40,136 nucleotides of DNA from Candidatus Pacearchaeota archaeon (lineage in GTDB: Archaea > Nanobdellota > Nanobdellia > Pacearchaeales > GW2011-AR1): positions 1-40,136 of the forward strand of contig JAAOYK010000026.1 in assembly GCA_018221305.1 (NCBI GenBank), written 5' to 3'. The notes beneath the pieces were generated by a model. The model saw only the letters and a list, made by a program, of their open reading frames with translations. It made no database searches and was not told where the DNA came from. The position numbers and the translations under genes were made by a program. This document shows, piece by piece, positions 15,449 through 23,458 of this stretch (positions are counted from its first letter, which is position 1; each line of letters opens with the position of its first letter).

Positions 15449-16407
15449 TTTATACTCCATCCAAGCTCTTTACTCATTGCATTTATTCTTTTTAGCTGAT
15501 GCCCCATAAAATATTCACGTTTGTCTGTTGCCTTTTTCATCGTATTATAATGCCACAAAAAGTTTGCAGCAGCATTTCCAAGAATTAATGGGAAAATCAA
15601 CTTCTCTTGAGTTTTAGGCAAATTTGCAATCTTCCTATATTGAGCAAGAAAATTATTATATGCCCTCCGGTTCAAAACCCCCTCACCCATACACGAATAT
15701 GAAACAGACTTTGCTAAATCATTAGCCAAAGGAGCAATTTGCACTCCGTCAAAATCTAGCACTCCGACAATTTTGTCTCCTTTAAACAAAACATTATGAT
15801 ACCCAAAATCACTGTGCGTAATTGTTAACCCTTTTCTAAAATCAACAGAATCTAATCGTTTTAAAATTTTACCAATTCTCTCATAATTTTCAACCAAAAG
15901 TTTATCAGCATCATTTTTAACAGCCCCAAGACGAATACTTGCATGATTACGTTTTGCCCAATCCAAAGAATAAGCATACCTATGATTTCTATCAAACTTA
16001 AAATCTCTTACTGCATTGTGATAATGTGCCAAAGCAGAAGCCAACTCACGAACACGTACAGGATTTCCCTTGTGTGAAGCAGTACCACTAATTTTTTCAT
16101 ACACCCAAAAAGGTTTATTATATACACGAGACAATTGTCTACCTTTATTATCAACTAAAGGAACAGGTATCGCATAAGGATAACCTTTTTCTTTTAAATG
16201 ATTTAAAACTTCAAATTCTAAATCTGACTGAAACTGTTTATAACTATCAAGCTGATTTCCTAAAAAACGCAGCACATAATTACCTTTAGTTGTTTTAGTA
16301 TCAAAATTATGATTAACAATCCCAGACTCAAAAGGCTTATAAGATATGACCTTCCCTATATCATACAAATTCTCAATACGCTTAACAAAAGAAGGTGTAA
16401 GTTTCAT
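15445..16407 (-). CDS. Aminoglycoside-phosphotransferase-family kinase (ThrB2/choline-kinase-like)
   Basis: A 320-residue small-molecule kinase with the APH fold. The catalytic motif is HSDFGYHN (His198, Asp200, Asn205), followed by the metal-binding LDFDG (Asp218, Asp220). The N-lobe includes GIVNHNFDT and YVLRFLG, with a lysine-poor ATP loop. The best family-level resemblance is to type II homoserine kinase and related APH enzymes; substrates in the family include homoserine, choline, hydroxylysine and antibiotics. It overlaps the nucleoside phosphorylase gene by 4 nt. Confidence 0.85.
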   Translation of the reverse strand: MKLTPSFVKRIENLYDIGKVISYKPFESGIVNHNFDTKTTKGNYVLRFLGNQLDSYKQFQSDLEFEVLNHLKEKGYPYAIPVPLVDNKGRQLSRVYNKPFWVYEKISGTASHKGNPVRVRELASALAHYHNAVRDFKFDRNHRYAYSLDWAKRNHASIRLGAVKNDADKLLVENYERIGKILKRLDSVDFRKGLTITHSDFGYHNVLFKGDKIVGVLDFDGVQIAPLANDLAKSVSYSCMGEGVLNRRAYNNFLAQYRKIANLPKTQEKLIFPLILGNAAANFLWHYNTMKKATDKREYFMGHQLKRINAMSKELGWSIK

Positions 16408-17150
16408 TTTATACCCCTTAAACAGTTAATTCCAGCGTCAAAAAGTTTCTTCATACCTTTTTTAACATCAGCTTCATCAAATCGCGGCGTCCACTTCTCA
16501 GTTAAGATATCTGAGACTATAAACGCACTAGCCATTTTTACTTTTTTTACTTTAGCTACTGCAAACAATGCACTTGCTTCCATCTCAACAGTAGAAATTC
16601 CTTTTTTTGAATAACGTTCTACCTCTTCAGAAGTCTCCCGATAAAAAGCATCAGTAGTCCATGTTACGCAATCAGAATAATTAATACCAGATTCAGTAAG
16701 AGATTTGGATAATTTTTTTGTCAGCCATTTATCTGGAAAACTATAATGACCATGAGGTGCATAATGATAACTAGTACCCTCATCACGAAGAGCCTTTTGA
16801 CATAAAAAGAAACCTTGCTTATGAAGCCCCCCAGCATAACCTAAACTTAAAAAATATTTTCCCCCAAAAGTGATCAACCTCTCAAGAACAGTAATAACAC
16901 AAGGACTACCAATACCTTTAACATCAATTATACCAATATCACCATACCAATAAAAATCATATAAAGGTTTTGATAATTCTTTAACTTTATTTGGCTTATA
17001 TTTACGTTTAAAATATTTAGACACACTTGAAGTATAAATAAGAATATATTTTTTAGGGATATCTTTTGGAAGTTTCTTTTTCTTCAAAGTAATTTTTGGA
17101 GAAAGTATTGCTTCATTCAAATGCTTCCCAGGATATTTTGGATAAGTCAT
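16404..17150 (-). CDS. Nucleoside phosphorylase (uridine/purine phosphorylase family)
   Basis: A 248-residue enzyme that would split a nucleoside with phosphate into base and sugar-1-phosphate. Family features are GKYFLSLGYAGGL (phosphate-site glycine region), DEGTSYHYAP, TTDAFYRE and the ribose-binding STVEMEASALFAVA, then FIVSDIL with the base-interacting Asp. These match the PNP/UDP phosphorylase family. Salvage is the usual role; here it lies among phosphatases, kinases and acetyltransferases. It overlaps both adjacent genes by 4 nt. Confidence 0.88.
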   Translation of the reverse strand: MTYPKYPGKHLNEAILSPKITLKKKKLPKDIPKKYILIYTSSVSKYFKRKYKPNKVKELSKPLYDFYWYGDIGIIDVKGIGSPCVITVLERLITFGGKYFLSLGYAGGLHKQGFFLCQKALRDEGTSYHYAPHGHYSFPDKWLTKKLSKSLTESGINYSDCVTWTTDAFYRETSEEVERYSKKGISTVEMEASALFAVAKVKKVKMASAFIVSDILTEKWTPRFDEADVKKGMKKLFDAGINCLRGIK

Positions 17151-17707
17151 CTCAAACTTTTCTCCCAGGAACTTTTAGTTATTACGTAAATTCGGGTCTT
17201 ATGAGCAATCCCAGTGGCACGACTAACATGATCTTCTTTTTCATATCCAGTAAATTTTCCGCCAAGCTTTTGGGCCAATCCAGCAGACCGAACATTACTT
17301 TCAAATACAGGAACAATTATTTTCCTTAACTTCAGCCGATTAAACGCATAAGAGATTAATTTATTACATGCTTCAGAAACTATTCCCTTGCGCCAAAAAG
17401 GCTGACCTAACCAATATCCAAGCTCGCACTCACCCTTATCCTTATCAATACTATGGACACCAATACCTCCGAGATACTGGCCAGTATCTTTAAAAGTTAT
17501 TGCCAAAAAATAAGATTTTTTAGGACGTTTTTTTCGTTTTTTTGCGCAATCATTAATAAACCATCTTGCATCACTAAGCCGATATGGATAAGGCAATGGA
17601 AACATCCATTTAGAAACTTCTAAATTATTTGCGTATTTTGCAATACTTAGTTCATACTCTGGCAAAACTTCAGTCAAAGCAAGACGTTTTGTAACTAAAC
17701 GCACCAT
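17147..17707 (-). CDS. RimJ/RimL-type GNAT acetyltransferase
   Basis: A 186-residue GNAT with TKRLALTEV at the N-terminus, GIGVHSIDKDKGECELGYW, the acetyl-CoA loop FWRKGIVSEA and VFESNVRSAGLAQKLGGKF near the end. This is the RimJ/RimL type. It is the second of 13 genes, 2 nt after the ABC transporter gene, and overlaps the nucleoside phosphorylase start by 4 nt. The substrate is unknown. Confidence 0.88.
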   Translation of the reverse strand: MVRLVTKRLALTEVLPEYELSIAKYANNLEVSKWMFPLPYPYRLSDARWFINDCAKKRKKRPKKSYFLAITFKDTGQYLGGIGVHSIDKDKGECELGYWLGQPFWRKGIVSEACNKLISYAFNRLKLRKIIVPVFESNVRSAGLAQKLGGKFTGYEKEDHVSRATGIAHKTRIYVITKSSWEKSLR

Positions 17708-17709
17708 TT

Positions 17710-19506
17710 TTACTTAATATATCCCCCCTTCTGCAAGTTCCAAAGTTTTTTGTATTCTCCGTTTTGTTTGACTAACTTATTATGCTTGCCTGTTTCAATA
17801 ATTTTGCCCCTACGCATGACAACAATTTTGTCTGCATGCATGATCGTTGATAACCTATGAGCAATTATAATACTAGTTCTTCCTTTCATTAATTTTTCTA
17901 AATCTCGCTGAATTTCATGTTCAGTTTCACTATCTAATGCAGAGGTTGCTTCATCCAATACTAAAATTTTCTTATCAGCCAAAATCGCTCGTGCTATGCT
18001 TACTCTTTGCTTTTCTCCACCAGAAAGTTTTACCCCACGTTCTCCAACAATAGTATTTTCTTGTTTTGGAAATTCTTTAATAATCTGATCAAGCTGTGCA
18101 AACCTTATTGCTTTCATTACTTCCTTACGTGACGCATCTGGTTTTGAAAATTTAATATTATTATATATTGTATCATCAAACAATACACATTCCTGAGGAA
18201 CTATTGACATTTCATTTCTCAAACTTTCTTGAGTAAATTCCTTGATACCCTTACCATCAATCATAATTTCTCCATCCTCAACATCATGCAATCTATAAAG
18301 CAGTTTCACTAAAGTTGACTTTCCACATCCAGAATGCCCAACTAATGCTACTTTTTGATCTTTTGGTACTTTTAATTTAAAGTTGCGAAACATTTTTCGT
18401 TTGCCATAACTAAACTCAATATTATTAAACACAATTTCTCCATGACGTACTTTTAGTTTTTCAGCACCAGGCTTATCTAAAATTACTTTTTCAATTTTAC
18501 CATATTCAAACAAATCTTGAAAGTCTGCCATTGCTCGATAAAATCCTCGAATACCCCATACAAATCCAAACAAACTACCAGCTAGGTTTGCAAAAGCAGT
18601 ATAAATAAATGCTAAAGTTCCAAGAGTCATGTTTCCGGCTAAAAAGGACCGAATAGGAAATAACATTAAAAAGAATATCCCAGTACCCAAGATAACAATT
18701 TGCCCTGCATCAAACCACTTAAAATAACTCCAGTTACGCATCTGAGCACGCCTACAGTTTTCAGTTAATTTTGTTGCTTTACTTTTGATTAATTTTTCTT
18801 TACCAAAATATCTAATCGATTCAATATTTGTTAAAAAGTCTGCAATATTTCCTTTTTCAATATCCCAAGTCTTGTTAAGCTCCACCTTTGAAGGTTCTTG
18901 CATCTTCAAAATTTTATAACTATACAAGATAAAAACCAGCGCAGTAATAAAAACAATCAATGCAGATACAGGGTCAAAATAAATAATTGAAACCATAACT
19001 ACAATTAATTGAATAATCATTGGGATAAAATTCATAACAAATACATCAACCATGGTCTCCATCGCCCCACTACCACGACCAAGCCTAGAGATTAAACTAC
19101 CAGTTTTATGTGTTGTATGAAAATCATGATCCAAACTAATAATATGATTAAAAAATCTATTCTTTAAATCCTTCATTAAATGACTATCCAACTTGTTCAA
19201 ATAATACATATAGATCCAACGTGACACTGCTTTGACTATGACAGATATTACAAATAAAACTGCAATAATTACCAAAATTTTAGCTAAAACGCTTGCTAAA
19301 AGTATTCCAGCACCATAATCTGTCCCCCGATCAATTATTTCTTTAAATAAAAACTTTTCAGAAATACGTGATAATTCAATTAAGGTTATTAAAAATATAA
19401 GCAAAACTACGCTTGCCTTATATTTACGTACAAAACTCCAAAATACACCCATGTTGTATTTGAAGTTTATTTTCTTGTTTGTATGATTTTTCTTAGTTTT
19501 TGTCAT
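17710..19506 (-). CDS. ABC exporter half-transporter (MsbA/ATM1-like)
   Basis: A 598-residue protein with an N-terminal six-helix ABC-exporter membrane domain (~20-340) fused to a nucleotide-binding domain. The ATPase has Walker A GHSGCGKST, signature LSGGEKQRVSIARA, Walker B KILVLDEATSALD and H-loop IIIAHRLST. It should act as a homodimer pumping a lipid, peptide or drug-like compound outward. It is the first clear gene of the long minus-strand operon. No ribosome-binding site precedes the ATG at 19506; the ATG at M19 (MGVFWSFV) is an alternative start. Confidence 0.9.
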   Translation of the reverse strand: MTKTKKNHTNKKINFKYNMGVFWSFVRKYKASVVLLIFLITLIELSRISEKFLFKEIIDRGTDYGAGILLASVLAKILVIIAVLFVISVIVKAVSRWIYMYYLNKLDSHLMKDLKNRFFNHIISLDHDFHTTHKTGSLISRLGRGSGAMETMVDVFVMNFIPMIIQLIVVMVSIIYFDPVSALIVFITALVFILYSYKILKMQEPSKVELNKTWDIEKGNIADFLTNIESIRYFGKEKLIKSKATKLTENCRRAQMRNWSYFKWFDAGQIVILGTGIFFLMLFPIRSFLAGNMTLGTLAFIYTAFANLAGSLFGFVWGIRGFYRAMADFQDLFEYGKIEKVILDKPGAEKLKVRHGEIVFNNIEFSYGKRKMFRNFKLKVPKDQKVALVGHSGCGKSTLVKLLYRLHDVEDGEIMIDGKGIKEFTQESLRNEMSIVPQECVLFDDTIYNNIKFSKPDASRKEVMKAIRFAQLDQIIKEFPKQENTIVGERGVKLSGGEKQRVSIARAILADKKILVLDEATSALDSETEHEIQRDLEKLMKGRTSIIIAHRLSTIMHADKIVVMRRGKIIETGKHNKLVKQNGEYKKLWNLQKGGYIK

Positions 19507-19508
19507 TT

Positions 19509-19745
19509 TTACTTTATTTTACATTTTGTCCCAACGCACACTTGATAGTTAAACCCTAGAGCTCCAAAAAAATTAGATAACAAAGAATAATCTAAGAAGT
19601 GTCCCCCAAGCGTCGGCGCCCAAAAAAACAACAGGTTAATTGCCTGGGTTCTGCGTGAAATGTGTGGCACTATCAGAAACTGCGTTTGCACATCCGATAT
19701 GTTGTTTTTGTGCCATGCTTTTTTAAGAATAGTACTATATTTAAA
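19509..19745 (-). other. Structured leader or unrecognised RNA ahead of the 13-gene operon
   Basis: The track gives an 83-codon ORF (19509-19760), but its first codons coincide with a good TATA-like sequence (minus strand TTTTAAATATAG near 19738-19748) and the peptide looks random. The transcript from here can fold: TGGCAC with GTGCCA, a small CATAT/ATGTG hairpin, TTAGAT/ATCTAA followed by seven U, and a long outer stem in which CCGACGC and ACACTT pair with AAGTGTGCGTTGG (13 pairs, a 7-nt bulge). One of those pairs is G-U on the minus strand and would be A-C on the plus strand, which favours a minus-strand RNA. It does not match SRP, RNase P or tRNA as far as I can see. Confidence 0.45.
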
Positions 19746-19785
19746 ATTTTTGGTTTTCATAGTCTTTTTTTTAACTCCTAACCTT

Positions 19786-19793
19786 TAAATACT
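19786..19793 (+). promoter_or_regulatory. TATA-like element ahead of the 44-codon ORF
   Basis: TTTAAATA within CCTTTAAATACTGG could drive rightward transcription starting near 19815, upstream of the small ORF at 19841. The rest of the 19761-19840 interval holds no other recognisable feature. The same sequence read leftward (TATTTAAAG) could alternatively serve the minus-strand operon leader. Confidence 0.4.
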
Positions 19794-19840
19794 GGTTTTC
19801 CCCTATGTTTATGTAATAATTTACTGATTTTTATAAAAAA

Positions 19841-19975
19841 ATGCCAGACCCAGACAAAATGTGCTGGTCAAGCTCTCATGAACCCTGGCCATCTAAGGGA
19901 GCCTATGACCCAGAATTGGACATTGAAGACATTTCATTCGAACATGATGATGATACAGACGATACCTTAATCTAA
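19841..19975 (+). CDS. Small acidic hypothetical protein, 44 aa
   Basis: Too short for the ORF track. It begins MPDPDKMCWSSSHEPWP and ends with an acidic stretch EHDDDTDDTLI. No family recognised, no signal or membrane segment. A TATA-like element lies ~54 bp upstream and the codon choice resembles genuine genes around it, but no ribosome-binding site is visible. It could be a real micro-protein or chance. Confidence 0.4.
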   Translation: MPDPDKMCWSSSHEPWPSKGAYDPELDIEDISFEHDDDTDDTLI

Positions 19976-20043
19976 CCCCTTTTTATGTCATAAATTAAGT
20001 ACTCAACATTTTATAAATCATTTGTAACCCCTTTTGTATGTCA
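19973..20043. repeat. Near-perfect 18/19-bp direct repeat upstream of the PIN gene
   Basis: TAACCCCTTTTTATGTCA (19973-19990) recurs as TAACCCCTTTTGTATGTCA (20025-20043), 52 bp apart and differing by one inserted base. The second copy ends about 10 bp before the TATA box of the PIN gene. It may be a regulator site or remnant of a duplication. Confidence 0.6.
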
Positions 20044-20083
20044 ATACCACATCTTTTAAATAAACAAATAACTTTGCATATTT

Positions 20084-21205
20084 ATGCAAAAAAAAGGATA
20101 CATACAGCCCATAAAAGCACTGGGCACACTTTTAACCGTCACAGGCCTTTGTTTAATAATATTAAGAATTTTACCAACAATAACAGGAGCTGTTATCAAT
20201 ATTTCAGCAATAGCAACAAATGTCTGGTTTTTTATTGGAATTGCCTGCTTAATCTCAGGAACATTTTTATTGATACAGGAAAGTTTAGATAGAAAAATCT
20301 ATGTAGCAACAACCCCAGTAATGATAGAATTAGGCAAAAAGACTAAACAAGGCATTATTTTTGACACAAACGCTTTAATTGACATGTACAAAAAAAGAGG
20401 CTTGAAAGATGTTTTAGATTCATACTTTAAAAACCATGCAAATGCATACATTCCAGAAGAAGTACAAGAGGAGTTAGAGACCAATAGCTCTAACCTTAAA
20501 AATGTAGTAAAACCAAGCAGAGATCGCTTTGTTGCTGCCAATCCTGTTAACAAGTCAATTATTGACCAGCTTATTAAAAGAATAAAACCATACACACATC
20601 TTACACCTAAAGCGCAAGATTATTATGAAATAAACCCTTTTTTAATTGACGCAATAGACATAATAGATGGGATCAAAAATACTAAAGAAAAAGAACAAGC
20701 ACTAAAAAAATTAAACGCAGAATATACAACAAAAGTTCCAAGGTTTGAACAAAGATTAAGAAATCTACAAAAAAAACATAAGTGCCTTAATCAGATGCCT
20801 CGAGACAGTTATACAGAACTGCACGGAATTCTTAGAGATTCATATAATCCTGATAAAAGAACACATAGAGGCCCGCAATCAGACGCAGACTCATCAATCA
20901 TAGCACACGCACTATACCACATAATGCACAGGACAGAAGATCAAAGAAAAGCACTTACAAAGAAATGGAATGAAAACAATAAACCAGTAACACAAGCAGA
21001 TAAAAATGAACAGAAAATGAAATGGTCTAGGACAAGACGCGCTGCAATAATTAGTAGAGATAATGACATTCCAGCAATACTTGAATTAATGAGAAAAGGG
21101 TATAAGGGTGTTGATCCAAAAACAAAAAAAGAAATTAATTTAAAAAGTAAATATCCAATGATTACTCGCGCCATAACATGCATAAAGCCGAGCAAATTTC
21201 ATTAA
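20084..21205 (+). CDS. Membrane-anchored PIN-domain nuclease
   Basis: A 373-residue protein. Two hydrophobic helices (~10-30 and 45-65) flank the motif TITGAVINIS; after them lies a PIN domain. PIN residues are IFDTNALID (Asp94), the VQEELE acidic cluster, SDADSSIIA (Asp267/Asp269) and SRDNDIPAI (Asp326/Asp328), the usual four acidic positions for Mg2+-dependent RNA cleavage. A helical insert (~150-245) is larger than in VapC toxins. No antitoxin gene is adjacent, which argues against a toxin-antitoxin pair. TTTTAAATA 26 bp upstream implies a leaderless start at this ATG. Confidence 0.8.
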   Translation: MQKKGYIQPIKALGTLLTVTGLCLIILRILPTITGAVINISAIATNVWFFIGIACLISGTFLLIQESLDRKIYVATTPVMIELGKKTKQGIIFDTNALIDMYKKRGLKDVLDSYFKNHANAYIPEEVQEELETNSSNLKNVVKPSRDRFVAANPVNKSIIDQLIKRIKPYTHLTPKAQDYYEINPFLIDAIDIIDGIKNTKEKEQALKKLNAEYTTKVPRFEQRLRNLQKKHKCLNQMPRDSYTELHGILRDSYNPDKRTHRGPQSDADSSIIAHALYHIMHRTEDQRKALTKKWNENNKPVTQADKNEQKMKWSRTRRAAIISRDNDIPAILELMRKGYKGVDPKTKKEINLKSKYPMITRAITCIKPSKFH

Positions 21206-21258
21206 AAAAATTGTCTTCAACCAAATATTTTATATAATAATAAACACTTAGTATTAAC

Positions 21259-21501
21259 ATGAAAAAAGGAACATTAGAACAAGTATTATCAACTTTTGCA
21301 ACCATATTCATACTTCTGGGCATATTTATAATAATCATGCAACCATTTGCACCAATAACAGGCGCTGTTATCGACATTTCAACAACAGGTGCTAAGATGT
21401 GGTTTTCACTAGGAATAATATCAATATTAATCGGTGCAATAATTTATGTAAAAATCTGGCTAAAGCATAGCCCTGTAAAATCTAGAAAAACGAAAAATTA
21501 A
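21259..21501 (+). CDS. Small two-helix membrane protein, paralogue of the PIN anchor
   Basis: An 80-residue protein that is almost entirely a membrane hairpin: LSTFATIFILLGIFIIIMQPF, PITGAVIDIS, then MWFSLGIISILIGAIIY and a basic tail. It clearly resembles the N-terminal 75 residues of the preceding PIN protein (TGAVI[N/D]IS and the W-F-x-x-G-I-x-x-x-I-x-G helix). TTTATATAAT ~26 bp upstream indicates its own leaderless promoter. Function unknown; it could pair with the PIN protein in the membrane. Confidence 0.75.
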   Translation: MKKGTLEQVLSTFATIFILLGIFIIIMQPFAPITGAVIDISTTGAKMWFSLGIISILIGAIIYVKIWLKHSPVKSRKTKN

Positions 21502-21504
21502 TTC

Positions 21505-22422
21505 TTAAGGAGCAATTTCGTATCGGCCACTAATATCAACCAAATCTTTTTCTTTTAATTTTTCTGTGCCTAACTGTTCATAAAGATTTTTAATATTAAC
21601 AAAGGTATCTCCACATTCTTGCCTAGACTTATAACCTTTAATAAAAACTTTATTTTCCATGTCACTAATTTCTGCTAACATAAAATCAAGGGCTTCATGA
21701 TATTTTGGTGTTTCTTTTCTAATCAAGTTTACAAAAGCATACCTACCATTACTAATTTTTCTAGCTCGCTTAATACCACCCTTATCAGTTGGCAGTTTAT
21801 CAGTATTATTATATCCTGTTTCATGTTCATGCCAAACCCGATTAGCAGTCTTAAATGCATCAATAACATTTGTTTCTAATCCCTTACAAAAACGTTTTGC
21901 AGTTAATACTGCTCGCACATTTTCTTCAGTAATTCTACCATAATCCCGGTTAGGCAACAAAATAGTTGTCGGAAATTCTTCATCTTTTTTCTTACGCGGC
22001 CAGTATAGTTGAAAAAATTCACTATGACTTGTCGCCTTTTTTACTTCACCATTAATAAAATCTCTTAAGTCAGTTGTTGAAATACAATACCCCAAACCTT
22101 CAAGAGCTTTCAGGCCATCCATATCATATGCACGAGCATCATCAGCCCGTATTTCTAAAAACTTAAGCACAGAATTATAAACTTTTTCCCAAGAAGCATT
22201 ATCCCTAGTTTGAAACTTTCCTTTAACTTTTAAATCATCATATTCAAAAACATCTATTTCTTGCTCTTCTAAAGCATCTTTCATTGCAGTTTCTAAAGGT
22301 CCAACTGCAAGAGCTTTAGCAATTAAAACACTGCCCTGACTTGTCAAATAATTATCATAATCTTTTACAGTTAGATTACCATTATTAGAGATTATTGGTG
22401 AGTATTGTAGTTCAATGTCCAT
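21505..22422 (-). CDS. Hypothetical protein, 305 aa
   Basis: No family recognised. It is soluble, charged and mixed alpha/beta, without membrane segment, zinc motif or P-loop. Noticeable stretches are LYWPRKKKDEEFPTTILLPNRDYG, WHEHETGYNN and KGYKSRQECGDTF. It is convergent with the small membrane protein gene (3 nt apart) and divergent from the TrmB-type regulator, sharing the region with the GGTGAT palindrome, so that regulator may control it. ORF length supports a real gene. Confidence 0.65.
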   Translation of the reverse strand: MDIELQYSPIISNNGNLTVKDYDNYLTSQGSVLIAKALAVGPLETAMKDALEEQEIDVFEYDDLKVKGKFQTRDNASWEKVYNSVLKFLEIRADDARAYDMDGLKALEGLGYCISTTDLRDFINGEVKKATSHSEFFQLYWPRKKKDEEFPTTILLPNRDYGRITEENVRAVLTAKRFCKGLETNVIDAFKTANRVWHEHETGYNNTDKLPTDKGGIKRARKISNGRYAFVNLIRKETPKYHEALDFMLAEISDMENKVFIKGYKSRQECGDTFVNIKNLYEQLGTEKLKEKDLVDISGRYEIAP

Positions 22423-22489
22423 TTTTTTATCCAGTCTTTAAGTTGTATGCTTTAGAATAATAACTATTCAAGGATATATATATTTATGT

Positions 22490-22505
22490 GGTGATCGATA
22501 TCACC
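22490..22505. promoter_or_regulatory. Palindrome GGTGAT-CGAT-ATCACC, candidate TrmB-type operator
   Basis: Six-base arms with a four-base spacer lie between divergent TATA-like tracts (22474-22486 for the leftward gene; 22515-22523 for the rightward gene). Thermococcal TrmB-like regulators bind TATCAC-N5-GTGATA; this palindrome uses the same GTGAT/ATCAC half-sites in inverse order. Placement fits autoregulation of the adjacent regulator. Confidence 0.5.
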
Positions 22506-22591
22506 CTACCAAAAAGTTTATAAAAAAATAAACATTCATCCATATAAGAGGATGGGTGACTTGTGAGGGAAACCTTAGGTTGCCATACGAC

Positions 22592-23299
22592 ATGGAAAAT
22601 AAAGAATTACTAAAACAATTCGGACTTACAGAAAACGAGTCAATTGTATATCTAGCATTACTTGAACTAGGCCCAAGTTTGGCCGGAAAAATATCAAGAA
22701 AAACAGGCATTCACCGACGTAACATTTACGACATTACAGAGAGATTAATAAAAAAAGGTCTTATAGGATACATTAAAAAAAATAATAGAAAAGAATTTGT
22801 TGCAGCAAACCCAAAACGTTTTCAGGACATAATGAACCAGCAGCAAAAAGAGTTTCAATCATCATTACCACATTTAAACCAATTATATGAAATGACTAAA
22901 GAACGTCAAGAAACTAATTTTTATAAAGGTAAAGAAGGCTTAAAAACAGTTTTCCAAGACCAACTAATTAAAAAAAATTCAGAAATATTAATCCTTGGTG
23001 CAAGTAAAGCAACAAAAGATGTTTTGCCTTTTTACTTTAAATGGTATGATAAAGATAGATTAAAAAATAAGATTAAGGCAAGAATAATTTCATCAGAACC
23101 GTTACCAAAAATACCATATTCAGAAATTAGACATTTCCCTCAAAAATATGCAAACCCTTTAGCAATCAACATATATGCAGATAAGGTAGCAATAATTTTG
23201 TGGCAAAAGGAACCCCTTGCAATAGTAATAAAAAATAAAGATATTTCTGATTCATACCGTAAATATTTTGAACTAATGTGGAAAATAGCAAGAAAATAA
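22592..23299 (+). CDS. TrmB-family transcriptional regulator
   Basis: A sugar- or metabolite-sensing archaeal regulator. The N-terminal winged helix (KQFGLTENESIVYLALLELGPSLAGKISRKTGIHRRNIYDITERLIKKG) is textbook TrmB, followed by the coiled linker (~75-110) and an effector domain with FYKGKEGLKTVFQDQLIKK and YADKVAIILWQKEPLAIVIKN. I place the start at MENKELL (22592); the track begins at an in-frame GTG (22556) whose extra residues (TCEGNLRLPYD) do not look conserved, though GTG cannot be excluded. tRNA-Gly lies just downstream on the opposite strand. Confidence 0.88.
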   Translation: MENKELLKQFGLTENESIVYLALLELGPSLAGKISRKTGIHRRNIYDITERLIKKGLIGYIKKNNRKEFVAANPKRFQDIMNQQQKEFQSSLPHLNQLYEMTKERQETNFYKGKEGLKTVFQDQLIKKNSEILILGASKATKDVLPFYFKWYDKDRLKNKIKARIISSEPLPKIPYSEIRHFPQKYANPLAINIYADKVAIILWQKEPLAIVIKNKDISDSYRKYFELMWKIARK

Positions 23300-23303
23300 A
23301 GCA

Positions 23304-23397
23304 TGCGCCATGCGAGAATCGAACTCGCGTCTAAACCTCATTCCTCACATACTCATGCGATTGGGAAGGTTTTATTCTACCACTATACCAATGGCGC
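23304..23397 (-). tRNA. tRNA-Gly(CCC) with a 23-nt intron
   Basis: The minus-strand transcript has acceptor GCGCCAT/ATGGCGC with discriminator A, a D-arm GGTATAGTGGTA typical of tRNA-Gly, and T-arm GCGAG-TTCGATT-CTCGC. The anticodon stem AAACC/GGTTT is interrupted by an intron. Removal gives loop TTCCCAA, so the anticodon is CCC. A TATA-like TTTTTATAG on the minus strand about 35-45 bp upstream (23432-23441) suits it. CCA is not encoded. Confidence 0.93.
23339..23361 (-). other. tRNA-Gly intron with bulge-helix-bulge splice motif
   Basis: Between positions 37 and 38. Anticodon stem AAACC/GGTTT (outer helix), central helix TTCC/GGAA (4 bp), 3-nt bulges CAA and TGA on opposite strands, and inner helix TCGCAT/ATGTGA closed by GAGT. 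This is a canonical hBHBh structure for the archaeal splicing endonuclease; cuts after the second bulge base on each side release 23 nt. Confidence 0.9.
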
Positions 23398-23458
23398 ATC
23401 ACTTTAAGAATCACTATTTTTCGTACTTAGTCTATAAAAATAAAAAACAATCACAATA

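Noticed and set aside
19509-19760. 83-aa protein-coding ORF
   Set aside because: First codons overlap a TATA-like element, no ribosome-binding site at a proper distance, peptide without recognisable pattern, and strong RNA folding; kept as a leader/RNA feature.
20084-21501. VapBC-type toxin-antitoxin pair
   Set aside because: The PIN protein is large and membrane-anchored, and the neighbour is a membrane hairpin, not a DNA-binding antitoxin.
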